A stretch of DNA of 64,000 bases from Flavobacteriales bacterium UBA2306 (GCA_002345565.1 DDVS01000001.1:118712-182711), one strand, 5' to 3'; shown: positions 15,681 to 25,363, numbered from the stretch's first letter. Program-made: numbers and translations. Notes: generated by a model from the sequence alone, not told the origin.

Positions 15681-17795
15681 ATGAATAAGAAAACGGCAAG
15701 TGTTTTGGGACTTTTTGCGATGGGGTTTGCCTTTGGACAAACAGATTCCCTGAGCCAGAAAAGTATAGAAGAAGTCGTAGTTACCGGGCAGTTTAGCGCA
15801 CAATCCATCAACAAGTCTATCTATAAAGTTGAAGTCATAGATACCGAGCAAATCAAGAACATGGCCGCCACCAATGTGGCAGAAGTATTGAACCAGAATC
15901 TGAATATGCTGGTTGTCGCAGATTCTTCTTCCGGAAATTCTTATGCTAATATCCTAGGACTGGGCGGGGAATATACCAAAGTTTTGATTGATAATATCCC
16001 GGTAGTCAATGATGAAGGATTGGGAAATCTGGTAGATCTTACAAAAATCAACCTCAATAATATTGAAAGAATAGAAATTGTGCGCGGTTCTATGGGGGTG
16101 GAGTATGGTAATAATGCTGTGGCAGGGGTTATCAACATCATCACCAAAAAAGGTGCTGCTAAAACATTCTCCGGCAATGTGGCATTACAGGAAGAAACCG
16201 TAGGAAGCTACTATGACTGGTACAAAAAAGGAAACGGAAGACATGGGCAGAGTGCCAATCTGGGTTATAACATCAATAAAAACTGGTATGTCTCTGCCGA
16301 TATTAACCATAATGATTTTCAGGGGTTTGGAGGGAGTAAGCATGGCTATAGATTCTTCAGCGAGTCAGAAAATGGTCTGCGTGGCTATGACTGGCAACCT
16401 AAGGATCAAATCAATGCCAACGGAATTATCCGATACTCTAAAAACAAAACGTCTATCTATTATAAAGCCAGTCTGCTTTCAGAAAAAATTAATTACAGAA
16501 ACCCCAATACAGAGGTGGTCAACTATCCTGGCGGTGACAGAAGCTATATTGCACGAGATAAAGACTATTTCACAAAGCGATGGTTGCACCAGCTCAATAT
16601 CATAACCAAACTGGGAAGTAGCATTAATTACATGGGAGATTTTTCTTACCAAAGCCAGATAAGACAAGCCCAAAACTATGTCTATGATGTGCCGCAAAGG
16701 CTGGAGCTTTCAAGAGAATCTAAACAAACCTTCTATGATATAGATGTATTCTATTCCAGAGGGATGTTCAGTCACTTTTTGGATAATGACAAGTTTGATT
16801 TTCAGTTAGGTTATGAGCTGGACAGGACACAAGGCTATGCCAGTATTTTTACGGAAGACCGCACTTTTGGAAGCGATATTTTCCGTACGGTTTTTAATTA
16901 CTCTAACTTTCTTTCTGCCGAGTGGAATGCCTTGTCTCATTTCTACGTACGCCCGGGTGTAAGACTGGCATTGAGCGATATGTTCGAGAAGCAGTATAAC
17001 TATTCCATGGTTCTTAAATACAGCGCCGGGAAATCGGATTTCAGACTTTCCGGAGGATCTGCCAATCGTTTTCCTAAGTATGAAGAATTATTTACCTACT
17101 ATGTAGATGCTAACCACGATGTGCGGGGCAATGCGAATCTAAAACCAGAAGAAGGGCTTACCATAGGCGCATTCTGGGATTTTAAAACCAGAAAAACCCA
17201 CGATGGTATTAATCTAAGCCTATCCGGTCTATATCTGGATCTTAAAAACAGAATAGAACTGGCAGTCGTTAACTTTGATCCTTATCAATACCAATATATA
17301 AATATAGACCAATACAGATCCTTGATGTTTAACGGGAGTTTTTCTTATAAAAAGGGCAGTTTCCTCTTCAATACCGGCGCATCTCTCACAGGGATTTCCA
17401 GAATTCTGAAAGCTCCTAATGCGGAATCTCCGGATCAGTTCTTTTTCTATCCAGAGGTTAATGCTTCTGTGAATTATAAACTCTCTGGCATAAAAACCCT
17501 CTTTGCATTGTATTACAAATACAGCGGAGAAAGCACCCAGTACAGAATGGAGAGCGATGTGGCGGGCAATACTACCTTTACGCTAGGGAAGATTGGGGAT
17601 TTCAGTATGATGAATGCCACGTTGAGCCAACCGTTTTTTAATGACCATCTGGATTTTACCATCGGGGTTAAGAATATCTTTGATGTTACCAATATCCAGA
17701 ATACCACTCAAGCGGGAGACGGGCACAATGCTAATAATACAATGAATTTGTTCTACGGTAGAAGCTATTTTGCCAGAGTAACCTATAACTTCTAA
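15681..17795 (+). CDS. hmuR: TonB-dependent heme receptor
   Basis: 704 residues. Signal peptide ending GFAFGQ; plug domain with IEEVVVTGQFSAQSINKSIY, VEVIDTEQIKNMAATNVAEV and ERIEIVRGSMGVEYGNNAVA GVINIITKKG; then a long barrel ending in GRSYFARVTYNF with a terminal aromatic residue. It moves heme across the outer membrane using TonB energy. The heme assignment rests on context: the next genes are an HmuY lipoprotein and an HmuTUV ABC transporter, then HmuS. Sequence NANLKPEEGLTIGAFWDFKT is the usual receptor C-terminal signature region. Probably repressed by Fur through the boxes just upstream. Confidence 0.9.
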   Translation: MNKKTASVLGLFAMGFAFGQTDSLSQKSIEEVVVTGQFSAQSINKSIYKVEVIDTEQIKNMAATNVAEVLNQNLNMLVVADSSSGNSYANILGLGGEYTKVLIDNIPVVNDEGLGNLVDLTKINLNNIERIEIVRGSMGVEYGNNAVAGVINIITKKGAAKTFSGNVALQEETVGSYYDWYKKGNGRHGQSANLGYNINKNWYVSADINHNDFQGFGGSKHGYRFFSESENGLRGYDWQPKDQINANGIIRYSKNKTSIYYKASLLSEKINYRNPNTEVVNYPGGDRSYIARDKDYFTKRWLHQLNIITKLGSSINYMGDFSYQSQIRQAQNYVYDVPQRLELSRESKQTFYDIDVFYSRGMFSHFLDNDKFDFQLGYELDRTQGYASIFTEDRTFGSDIFRTVFNYSNFLSAEWNALSHFYVRPGVRLALSDMFEKQYNYSMVLKYSAGKSDFRLSGGSANRFPKYEELFTYYVDANHDVRGNANLKPEEGLTIGAFWDFKTRKTHDGINLSLSGLYLDLKNRIELAVVNFDPYQYQYINIDQYRSLMFNGSFSYKKGSFLFNTGASLTGISRILKAPNAESPDQFFFYPEVNASVNYKLSGIKTLFALYYKYSGESTQYRMESDVAGNTTFTLGKIGDFSMMNATLSQPFFNDHLDFTIGVKNIFDVTNIQNTTQAGDGHNANNTMNLFYGRSYFARVTYNF

Positions 17796-17813
17796 TAACA
17801 ATATCAATCTGAG

Positions 17814-18899
17814 ATGAAAAATCTGTTTTTTAGCCTTTCTATATTAAGCATCCTTGTTTTACAATCGTGTATCCGGGATAATGAGGACCCGGTGGCTGTT
17901 GCCCCTTTTGAAGGTAAAATAGACAGCGCTAATGTAGGAGGCGGTGCACAACCCAACCAGGTGTGGTATGACCTGAGCTCCGGAGAGAAAATTCTCAATA
18001 ACAGAACCGATTGGGATCTGGGATTTTATTCAGGCGACAGCTTTAAAGTGATTCTTAACTCTTCCATTATGATGGCGGCAGGTAAAATAGACAACGCTAC
18101 CAACATCGATGCTGTAACAGCTGCTTCTGTAGCTACTCTGATGACCAAAGTGCAGGTAGCCAACTTTGATCCTAATAATGAGCAATATATTGACGATGTA
18201 AAAGGCGATGTTGTAAATGGGCATACCGCTATAGCCACTATTAACGCAAAAGATTCCGACAATGCCATCTATCTGGTGAATATGGGGAAAAAGATTTATG
18301 TAGGCGACATTCCTGTAGGGTCTACCTACACCGGCGGCGATGCACGAGGCTGGATGAAGGTACAAATCACCAGAAACGGAAAAGGCTACAAAATTAAATA
18401 TGCCGATATTAATGCTACCACGCACAAAGAATATAATATCCAAAAAAATACGTCTTACAATTTCAGCTTTTTCAGTATGGTTAATCATCAGGAGATTATC
18501 ATCCAGCCAGAAAAAGACAAATGGGATCTGGGCTTTACGGTTTTTACCAATGTGATTGCCGGAGCTGGTTCTTACATCTATGCCGATTTTGTATTGGATA
18601 ATATTCTGGGCGGTGTAGGGGCATACCAAGTTAATATACCGACAGGAGTAAGTGGTAGTGCGTATTACAATAGCTTTACTGTTAATGATGTAGATGCTTC
18701 CCAATTAATTTATAATGACCAAAGAACAATTGGTGCCAGTTGGAGAAACCCAATAGGGTCAAACGGGCTGGAGGTGTACAGCGACAGATTCTACGTTATT
18801 AAAGATAGTGAAGGCCTTTTTTATAAACTAAGATTCAACAGAATGACCAGTTTAAGCGGAGAAAGAGGACATCCCCAGTTTGAATACCAGCCTTTGTAA
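17814..18899 (+). CDS. hmuY: HmuY family heme-binding lipoprotein
   Basis: 361 residues, starting 18 bp after the receptor stop. Signal peptide with lipobox LVLQSC (Cys19), so it is a lipoprotein, probably on the outer membrane. HmuY hallmarks are NRTDWDLGFYSGDSFKVILN and EKDKWDLGFTVFTN, which frame a beta-rich core (WMKVQITRNGKGYKIKYADI). It captures heme and hands it to the adjacent receptor. The Porphyromonas HmuY has about 216 residues; this form is longer. The same window also holds a T9SS-sorted HmuY relative at 13348-14634. Confidence 0.87.
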   Translation: MKNLFFSLSILSILVLQSCIRDNEDPVAVAPFEGKIDSANVGGGAQPNQVWYDLSSGEKILNNRTDWDLGFYSGDSFKVILNSSIMMAAGKIDNATNIDAVTAASVATLMTKVQVANFDPNNEQYIDDVKGDVVNGHTAIATINAKDSDNAIYLVNMGKKIYVGDIPVGSTYTGGDARGWMKVQITRNGKGYKIKYADINATTHKEYNIQKNTSYNFSFFSMVNHQEIIIQPEKDKWDLGFTVFTNVIAGAGSYIYADFVLDNILGGVGAYQVNIPTGVSGSAYYNSFTVNDVDASQLIYNDQRTIGASWRNPIGSNGLEVYSDRFYVIKDSEGLFYKLRFNRMTSLSGERGHPQFEYQPL

Positions 18900-18966
18900 C
18901 CTCAGGAAGTCAATAAACTTCTATCAAAATCATGATTTAATAGATTAAAAAAATAAACTTAAACAT

Positions 18967-19848
18967 ATGAAAAATATCAAAATAGCTCTTTTATCAGCGC
19001 TTCTTTTAGCCGGATTATCTTGTAAAAAAGAAGATTCCAAAGTGGCAAAACCAGAAGAGGCAGTGGCAGCAACTCCCGTTTCTAACCAAAGAATAGTGAG
19101 CATTAGTGGTGGTGTTACAGAGATTGTAGCCGCTCTTGGCCACGAGAAAGAAATTGTCGGGATCGATGTTACCAGTACTTATCCCGAAAGCCTTAAATCT
19201 ACAGCAGAAGAACTGGGCCACGTGCGGTCTATGACCATTGAGCCTATTATGAAACTCAATCCATCATTAATCCTGGCTTCGGATAAAGATATTAACCCGG
19301 ATTTATTGGAAAAAATCAAAGCTTCTGGAATCAAAACAGAATTGTTTCAGCAAACGTTCTCTATTGAAGGGACCAAGAAATTGATTGACCAAGTTGCGAA
19401 AGCTTTAGGTAATAAAAATCAGCAGGCTTTATTAGATAAAATTGATGCAGATGTTAAGCAAATACAGCCCATTGCCAAAAAACCAAAAGTTCTCTTTATC
19501 TACGCCAGAGGCAATATGATGATGGTAGCCGGTAAAAATACACCCACGGCAAGCATTATAGAAATTGCAGGAGGGCAGAATGCCGCTAATGATTTCGAGG
19601 ATTTTAAACCTCTTACTCCAGAAGCTGTTATACAGGCCAATCCGGATGTGATGTTGTTCTTTTCCAGCGGATTGCAAAGTTCTGGCGGGGTACAAAGCGC
19701 ACTTAAAATGCCGGGTGTTCCTCAGACCAATGCCGGTAAAAATAAAAAAGTAATTGCTATGGATGGCGGTTTATTGTCTTCTTTTGGTCCTAGAGTAGGA
19801 GAAGCAGCCTTGAGCCTCAATAAATTATTAATAGAGTCATCAAAATAA
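18967..19848 (+). CDS. hmuT: Heme ABC transporter substrate-binding lipoprotein
   Basis: 293 residues with lipobox LAGLSC (Cys19). The sequence QRIVSISGGVTEIVAALGHE, then VGIDVTSTYPESLK and LNPSLILASDKDIN, is typical of the heme/iron BtuF-like binding proteins. KKPKVLFIYARGNMMMVAGK and GKNKKVIAMDGGLLSSFGPR mark the second lobe of HmuT proteins. It receives heme in the periplasm and delivers it to HmuUV. The permease gene follows after a 78-bp gap with an AT-rich hairpin. Confidence 0.92.
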   Translation: MKNIKIALLSALLLAGLSCKKEDSKVAKPEEAVAATPVSNQRIVSISGGVTEIVAALGHEKEIVGIDVTSTYPESLKSTAEELGHVRSMTIEPIMKLNPSLILASDKDINPDLLEKIKASGIKTELFQQTFSIEGTKKLIDQVAKALGNKNQQALLDKIDADVKQIQPIAKKPKVLFIYARGNMMMVAGKNTPTASIIEIAGGQNAANDFEDFKPLTPEAVIQANPDVMLFFSSGLQSSGGVQSALKMPGVPQTNAGKNKKVIAMDGGLLSSFGPRVGEAALSLNKLLIESSK

Positions 19849-19874
19849 CTGGCCGAAGTCTTTTAAACCCATAG

Positions 19875-19915
19875 AATTAAAACACAAGGATTTTGTCTTA
19901 TGTTTTAATTTTTAA
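19875..19915 (+). terminator. AT-rich hairpin between hmuT and hmuU
   Basis: AATTAAAACA (19875-19884) pairs with TGTTTTAATT (19901-19910), then TTTAAAG. The stem has little GC, so it is a weak terminator or a processing site that could lower hmuUV expression relative to hmuT. Confidence 0.45.
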
Positions 19916-19926
19916 AGTCTATTCAA

Positions 19927-20967
19927 TTGAAATCAAAAAGTCTTACATTCTACATTGTTAGCGGTATCGCATTGCTATTGTTAATGATGGTTTTAGCCCT
20001 CAATATTGGGGTATATGATTTTGGCGCTTCAACGTCTTACGAAGTGTTGTGGAAGTTTATCAACCAAGATGCATCATTGTCTTTAAGTGAACAATATGTA
20101 ATTTGTGAAGTCAGAACATCTAGAATTGTGATGTCGGTTATTATAGGAAGTATGTTAGCCGTCTCTGGAACCACCTTGCAAGGAATGTTCAAAAATCCTT
20201 TGGCTACCGGAGATTTAATAGGGCTGTCCTCAGGAGCTACACTTCTTGCTGCGATTGCGATTGTCCTGGGGCATACCTTTCAGAATTATCTGCCGCAATG
20301 GATGCAATTTTCAATGGTGAGTATATCCGCTTTTATAGGCGCTTTACTGGCGATGATTCTGGTTTACAGAATATCAACCTCTGGTGGAAAAACCAATGTT
20401 GTGATGATGTTGCTGAGTGGTGTTGCTATTACCGCCATTGGATTTGCCATTACCGGCATGCTGATTTATATCTCCAAAGATGACCAGCTGAGGGATTTAA
20501 CCTTCTGGAATCTGGGAAGTCTGGCGGCCGCAACCTGGACAAAAAATGCTATTTTATTTGCTGTCTTAGTGATTTCTTATGTCGTGTTACTCCCAAAAGG
20601 CAAAGCATTGAATGCTATGATGCTGGGAGAAAAAGATGCACAACATCTGGGGATTAATGTAGAAAAGCTCAAGAAACAAATCGTATTATTAACCGCTTTA
20701 ATGGTAGGCAGCTGCGTGGCATTTTCCGGGACTATCGGGTTTGTAGGGCTTATAGTTCCTTACATCCTCAGGTTGCTGTTTCGTTCAGATTATCATTTTA
20801 TATTACCGCTTTCGGCAATCTGTGGAAGTATTTTGCTACTGTTTGCAGATACGGTCAGCAGAAACATTGTAGCACCGTCAGAATTGCCTATTGGGATATT
20901 GACAGCAGTAATGGGAGGTCCTGTTTTTATTGCAATTTTGCAAAAGTTTAAAAATAATTTGAGATGA
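19927..20967 (+). CDS. hmuU: Heme ABC transporter permease (FecCD family)
   Basis: 346 residues with about nine to ten membrane segments. FecCD hallmarks: RTSRIVMSVIIGSMLAVSGT, LQGMFKNPLATGDLIGLSSG, and GTIGFVGLIVPYILRLLFRS near the end, the coupling segment that meets the ATPase. The start appears to be TTG at 19927 (then KSKSLTFYIVSG). Its last four bases overlap the next gene (ATGA), so hmuU and hmuV are translationally coupled. It forms the heme channel in the inner membrane. Confidence 0.92.
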   Translation: MKSKSLTFYIVSGIALLLLMMVLALNIGVYDFGASTSYEVLWKFINQDASLSLSEQYVICEVRTSRIVMSVIIGSMLAVSGTTLQGMFKNPLATGDLIGLSSGATLLAAIAIVLGHTFQNYLPQWMQFSMVSISAFIGALLAMILVYRISTSGGKTNVVMMLLSGVAITAIGFAITGMLIYISKDDQLRDLTFWNLGSLAAATWTKNAILFAVLVISYVVLLPKGKALNAMMLGEKDAQHLGINVEKLKKQIVLLTALMVGSCVAFSGTIGFVGLIVPYILRLLFRSDYHFILPLSAICGSILLLFADTVSRNIVAPSELPIGILTAVMGGPVFIAILQKFKNNLR

Positions 20968-21740
20968 TAAAAGGACATCAGATTAATTATAATAATCAAA
21001 ATATCAGCATCTTGAATGGGATTGATGTCCACGTGAACTACGGCGAGTTTCTGGCTATCGTAGGACCTAATGGCGCCGGGAAATCTAGCTTGCTGAATGT
21101 CTTAGCCAACGAAATTAACACCGGAAAAAAACAAGAGATTTTCTTTAAAGATAAAATAATCTCTGGCTGGGATCTGAAAGAGTTATCCAGGCACAAAGCC
21201 AAGTTTTCCCAGCACAATGCGCAGGATATACCGCTGCTGGTAAAAGATGTAGTGATGATGGGGCGTTATCCTTACTTTGGATCGCAACCTGGCTCTGCAG
21301 ATGCAGATTCCATTAATATCAGTATGGGTAAAACAGAAATCGGCCATCTTAAAGAAAGAGATTATAACTCCCTCTCCGGAGGCGAAAAACAAAGGGTACA
21401 TTTGGCAAGAGTCCTGTCTCAGCTGGATAATGACATTGCCCACAGGTTGCTGTTTCTGGATGAGCCACTAAACAATCTGGACATTAAACACCAATACAAT
21501 ACATTAGAATTAATAAAACAATTTACCAAGAAAAATAATTCTGCAATTGTTGTTTTGCACGACTTAAATCTGGCAGCGAGCTTTGCCGATAAAATATTGC
21601 TTATGGAACATGGCAGAGTTCTGGCTTATGGCGCTCCGGAAGAAGTTTTTACGGAAGAAAAAATCAGCCGTGCTTATAACTTTCCGTGTACCATTTGCAA
21701 ACATCCGGTAAATGAGAGTACAATGATTTTATTCGGTTGA
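20964..21740 (+). CDS. hmuV: Heme ABC transporter ATP-binding protein
   Basis: 258 residues. Walker A GPNGAGKSS at residues 34-42, ABC signature LSGGEKQRVHLARVL, Walker B LLFLDEPLNNLD, and the switch His in IVVLHDLNL. The sequence QHNAQDIPLLVKDVVMMGRY fits the FepC/HmuV group. It energises HmuU. The gene overlaps hmuU by 4 bp and is followed by a methyltransferase gene after 57 bp. Confidence 0.93.
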   Translation: MIKGHQINYNNQNISILNGIDVHVNYGEFLAIVGPNGAGKSSLLNVLANEINTGKKQEIFFKDKIISGWDLKELSRHKAKFSQHNAQDIPLLVKDVVMMGRYPYFGSQPGSADADSINISMGKTEIGHLKERDYNSLSGGEKQRVHLARVLSQLDNDIAHRLLFLDEPLNNLDIKHQYNTLELIKQFTKKNNSAIVVLHDLNLAASFADKILLMEHGRVLAYGAPEEVFTEEKISRAYNFPCTICKHPVNESTMILFG

Positions 21741-21797
21741 AATCAACTTTGGTAAAATTCTTTAAATTTTTAATCTCTATTTCAAAAAAAACTAAAA

Positions 21798-22481
21798 ATG
21801 ACAGAACAAGAACTCAAAATATTAGCAAAAAACCTCGCAAACCCTGAAGGTGAAATGGGGAAACAAATTGCTAAAATGATGAATGAAACCAATATCACCA
21901 TGACCAGAGAAAGTATCAAAGCTTTGTTGCTGGAAGATGGCGATAATGTTTTAGAAATAGGACCCGGCAACGCAGGACATTTGTCTTATCTTTTGGATTT
22001 TGCAGAAAATATTAAATATACAGGCTTGGAAATTTCTGAAACCATGAAATCCGAAGCGGAAAATATTAATTCAAAATATCTTTCTCAAGCCAATTTTCAG
22101 TTATATGACGGAAAAAAAATTCCTTTTGAAAACGAAAGCTTCGATAAAGTAATGACAGTCAATACGATTTATTTCTGGGAAAATCCCGTTGAATTCTTTA
22201 ATGAAATTTACAGAGTCCTGAAGAAAGACGGAAGTTTTATTCTTACGTTTGCCAAGAAAGACTTTATGAAAAACCTACCTTTTACAGCAGATTTCAAACT
22301 TTATAATGTCGAAGATGTGGAAGAATTAGTTGCAAAAACCAATTTCAAAAGAATGAGAAAATCAAACAAAGAAGAATGGATTACCAACAAAACAAGAACA
22401 TTGGTAAAAAGAGAGTATAAAGTATTAACCATCAAAAAGAAAAAAATATTAGCTTATATTTTCAACTTTTCTAAGCGATAG
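21798..22481 (+). CDS. Class I SAM-dependent methyltransferase
   Basis: 227 residues. The SAM-binding motif I is NVLEIGPGNAGHLSYLL, motif II region GLEISETMKSEAE, and post-motif FDKVMTVNTIYFWENPVEFF then IYRVLKKDGSFILTFAKKDF, typical of methyltransferase type 11/25. The substrate is not evident. It sits in the heme block between hmuV and hmuS. Methyltransferases of this kind are not part of known heme import, so it could modify a heme product or simply be a passenger. Confidence 0.82.
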   Translation: MTEQELKILAKNLANPEGEMGKQIAKMMNETNITMTRESIKALLLEDGDNVLEIGPGNAGHLSYLLDFAENIKYTGLEISETMKSEAENINSKYLSQANFQLYDGKKIPFENESFDKVMTVNTIYFWENPVEFFNEIYRVLKKDGSFILTFAKKDFMKNLPFTADFKLYNVEDVEELVAKTNFKRMRKSNKEEWITNKTRTLVKREYKVLTIKKKKILAYIFNFSKR

Positions 22482-22586
22482 CGACTTTGTGAACCTTAAA
22501 ACAGTGAGTAATAAAAAATCTTTGTGAGCTTTGTGTTAAATAAAGCAAGCATTTAAAATAAATAAACAATCAAAAAACAAATCAAT

Positions 22587-23609
22587 ATGAGTACATTAAT
22601 AAACGATTTAAAGTCAAAATGGGAAGCTCTGAAAGCAGAAAACCCACATCTTAGAATAAGAAATGCCGCAGAACAATTAGGCGTTAGTGAAGCAGAACTT
22701 TTGACTACAAACATCGGAAATGGCGTAACGGTACTTAAACCGGAATTTGCATCGCTTTTACAGGAAGTTGTAAAACTTGACAAAGTAATGGCTTTGACAA
22801 GAAACGATGAATGTGTTCACGAGAGAAAGGGTGTATATTTGAATCCTGACTTTAGCAATCCTCACGGGCAGGTTTTTGTAGGAGAGGACATCGATTTGAG
22901 AATCTTCATCAACTCTTGGAAATTCGGTTTTTCGGTTGTTGAAGGCGATAGAAAAAGCTTCCAGTTCTTCGGAAAAGACGGATTGGCACTTCACAAAATC
23001 TATTTGACCAACAAAAGCAACGAAGCGGAGTTTGATGCTTTAACAGAAAAATATAAAGCTGACGAGCAGTCTGCGGAAATCACAACAGAACCAATTGCTC
23101 CAAAACCAGCAGAAAAAGAAGATTCTGAGATTGATGTAGCTGGTTTCCAGCAAGCTTGGAAAGATTTGAAAGACACTCATGATTTCTTTATGATGACGAA
23201 AAAATTTGGAGTTAGCAGAACTCAGGCTTTGAGATTGGCTCCAGAAGGTTTTGCTCAGAAAATCGATAATTCTAAAGTTGTAAATGTTTTAGAAGATGCT
23301 TCCGAGAAACACATTCCGATTATGGTTTTTGTTGGAAACAGAGGGATTATTCAGATTCACACCGGTGAAGTTAAAAAGACACTTTGGCATCAGCAGTGGT
23401 TCAATGTAATGGATCCGGATTTCAACTTACACCTTGATACAACCAAAATTGGAGAAACTTGGATTACGAAAAAACCAACGGAAGATGGCGAAGTTACGTC
23501 AGTAGAAGTGTTTAACAAAGACGGCGAATTTATCGTTCAATTCTTTGGAAAAAGAAAGCCGGGAAATCCTGAACTTCAGGAGTGGAAAGACTTGGTTGCC
23601 GGTTTATAA
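22587..23609 (+). CDS. hmuS: Hemin-degrading / heme-trafficking protein HmuS (HemS)
   Basis: 340 residues, the normal length for HemS/ChuS. The protein has two similar halves: LKSKWEALKAENPHLRIRNA AEQLGVSEAE in the first and FQQAWKDLKDTHDFFMMTKKFGVSR in the second. HERKGVYLNPDF and GNRGIIQIHTGEV are characteristic. It binds imported heme in the cytoplasm and, in several relatives, opens the ring to release iron. The C-terminal heme ligand His is probably in FVGNRGIIQIHTG. Ends in a terminator, so it closes the transcription unit. Confidence 0.92.
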   Translation: MSTLINDLKSKWEALKAENPHLRIRNAAEQLGVSEAELLTTNIGNGVTVLKPEFASLLQEVVKLDKVMALTRNDECVHERKGVYLNPDFSNPHGQVFVGEDIDLRIFINSWKFGFSVVEGDRKSFQFFGKDGLALHKIYLTNKSNEAEFDALTEKYKADEQSAEITTEPIAPKPAEKEDSEIDVAGFQQAWKDLKDTHDFFMMTKKFGVSRTQALRLAPEGFAQKIDNSKVVNVLEDASEKHIPIMVFVGNRGIIQIHTGEVKKTLWHQQWFNVMDPDFNLHLDTTKIGETWITKKPTEDGEVTSVEVFNKDGEFIVQFFGKRKPGNPELQEWKDLVAGL

Positions 23610-23633
23610 ATAAAAAATAATTATGATTAATCT

Positions 23634-23680
23634 GAAGTCGTTTTATAGTTTTAATTTACTTTAGAACGACTTCTTTATTT
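23634..23680 (+). terminator. Terminator after hmuS
   Basis: GAAGTCGTT (23634-23642) pairs with AACGACTTC (23665-23673), followed by TTTATTTTATTG. The chaN-like ATG is 16 bp further on. Confidence 0.75.
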
Positions 23681-23688
23681 TATTGTTA

Positions 23689-24561
23689 ATGAAAAAATTA
23701 TTACTGTTTATTACTATAATAAGTTTAAGTAATTTAAATGCACAAAATTTTGATGCTTTTAAATTTTATAACAAGAAATCAAAAGAGGTTTCTTCCAAAA
23801 AATTAATCGAAGAATTGACAGACTATGATGTTGTTTTTATTGGAGAACATCACGATAATTCTATAAATCATTGGTTGGAGAAAAGAATAACCGAAGCTCT
23901 TTTTGAGAAGAAAAACGGACAGATTATTTTAGGCGCAGAAATGTTTGAAAGAGATAATCAACAGGCTTTAAATTCTTATCTCGCAGGAAAAATTGATGCT
24001 AAAAATCTAAAAGATTCTGTAAGGCTTTGGAAAAATTACGAAACCGATTACAGACCTCTGGTTGATTTTGCAAAAGACAAAAAACTGAATTTCATTGCAA
24101 CCAATGTCCCCAGAAAATACGCTTCTCAAACTTCCAAAAACGGAATCAACAGTTTGAATGAATTACCGGAATTGAAAAAAAAATATATTGCCAAATTACC
24201 GATAGAAGTGACTTTGGAAACGCCTGGCTACAAAGAAATGAAATCTCTGATGGGCGACCACGTGGACGAAATGAAATTAATGAATTTCATCTCAGCTCAA
24301 GCCATAAAAGATGCAACAATGGCAGAATCGATTTTCCAAAATCTGCAATCCGGAAAGACTTTTATCCATTACAACGGCGATTATCACAGCAAGCAATACG
24401 GCGGAATCTATTGGTACTTAAAAAAGAAAAATCCAAATCTTAAAATCGCAGTAATCTCTGTTTTCGAATCCGAAAAACCGGATTTGTCTTTACCTGAAAA
24501 AGACTTTGTTCCAACAGAATTCAACCTTGTGATTCCGAGTGATATGACGAAGACATATTAA
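23689..24561 (+). CDS. chaN: ChaN family heme-binding protein
   Basis: I take the ATG at 23689 (MKKLLLFITIISLS...). About 290 residues with a signal peptide ending NLNAQ; no lipobox is visible. ChaN hallmarks: DYDVVFIGEHHDNSINHWLE near residue 45, ILGAEMFERDNQQALNSYLA, and GKTFIHYNGDYHSKQYGG. The first motif contains the paired His residues. ChaN of Campylobacter is an iron-regulated lipoprotein that binds two hemes. Position directly after hmuS supports a role in heme acquisition. Confidence 0.87.
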   Translation: MKKLLLFITIISLSNLNAQNFDAFKFYNKKSKEVSSKKLIEELTDYDVVFIGEHHDNSINHWLEKRITEALFEKKNGQIILGAEMFERDNQQALNSYLAGKIDAKNLKDSVRLWKNYETDYRPLVDFAKDKKLNFIATNVPRKYASQTSKNGINSLNELPELKKKYIAKLPIEVTLETPGYKEMKSLMGDHVDEMKLMNFISAQAIKDATMAESIFQNLQSGKTFIHYNGDYHSKQYGGIYWYLKKKNPNLKIAVISVFESEKPDLSLPEKDFVPTEFNLVIPSDMTKTY

Positions 24562-24565
24562 TCTA

Positions 24566-24596
24566 AGAAGGCATTCCACGAGAATGCTTTTTTTAT
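24566..24596 (+). terminator. Terminator after the chaN-like gene
   Basis: GCATTC and GAATGC, extended by AAG/CTT, enclose a CACGA loop and are followed by TTTTTTTATTT. Confidence 0.8.
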
Positions 24597-24652
24597 TTAA
24601 TTGATCAGAAAAACATAAAAATCCCCATATTTGTAAAATAAATCATCACAAA

Positions 24653-25330
24653 ATGCAGGCTTTACTTTTAGAAGACGATGCGATCTTGTCTTCAGAAATT
24701 GCACTTTTCCTAGAATCCAAATCTATCAAAACTGATAAAGCGGAAGATGGAGAAAAGTTTCTTGATATATTTTCAACAAAACCTTATGATATTTTTCTTT
24801 TGGACATCAATGTTCCGAAAATCAATGGTTTGGACATCTGTAAAACCATTCGAGAAACCAATTCTGAGACTCCGATTATCATTATTTCGGCTTATGACGG
24901 AATCGAGGAGAAGAAAGAAGCTTTCTTGAGAGCAGCGGATGATTATCTTGTAAAACCATTTTTGTTGGAAGAATTGTTGCTAAGAATCAATTCTCAAATG
25001 AGAAGGCTGACACCAAAAACCGAAGAAAAAGAAAAAATTGTTGTGGAAGATTTGATTATTTACCCAGAAGACAGCAAGGTTTTCCGTTCTGGTGAAGAAA
25101 TCAATTTGACCGTAAAAGAGTTTCAATTATTGGTTTTGTTAGCCAGAGCCAATGGCAGAACGCTTTCCAAACAGTATATTTCTGACGAAGTTTGGAAAAA
25201 TCAATTCCAATCTACCAACAACGCTATCGAAGTTTACATCAACTTTCTGAGAAAAAAAATCGATAAAAATTTCAAAACCAAACTCATCCACACAAGACCC
25301 GGTTTCGGATATTATCTAAGTCCGCTTTAA
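24653..25330 (+). CDS. OmpR-family response regulator
   Basis: 225 residues. Receiver domain with acidic pair LLEDDA, phospho-acceptor Asp in FLLDINVPKINGLD, and Lys in YLVKPF. The C-terminal winged helix is of the OmpR/PhoB type (INLTVKEFQLLVLLARANGR to NAIEVYINFLRKKID and HTRPGFGYYLSP). The histidine kinase gene follows after 33 bp. The metal-efflux genes downstream have three TTTAAGTCC-type repeats 11 bp apart in their promoter region, the arrangement PhoB/OmpR-type proteins bind. Control of that efflux operon is inferred. Confidence 0.92.
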   Translation: MQALLLEDDAILSSEIALFLESKSIKTDKAEDGEKFLDIFSTKPYDIFLLDINVPKINGLDICKTIRETNSETPIIIISAYDGIEEKKEAFLRAADDYLVKPFLLEELLLRINSQMRRLTPKTEEKEKIVVEDLIIYPEDSKVFRSGEEINLTVKEFQLLVLLARANGRTLSKQYISDEVWKNQFQSTNNAIEVYINFLRKKIDKNFKTKLIHTRPGFGYYLSPL

Positions 25331-25363
25331 AAATTAATCATTTATAATTAATCATTTCTAAAA

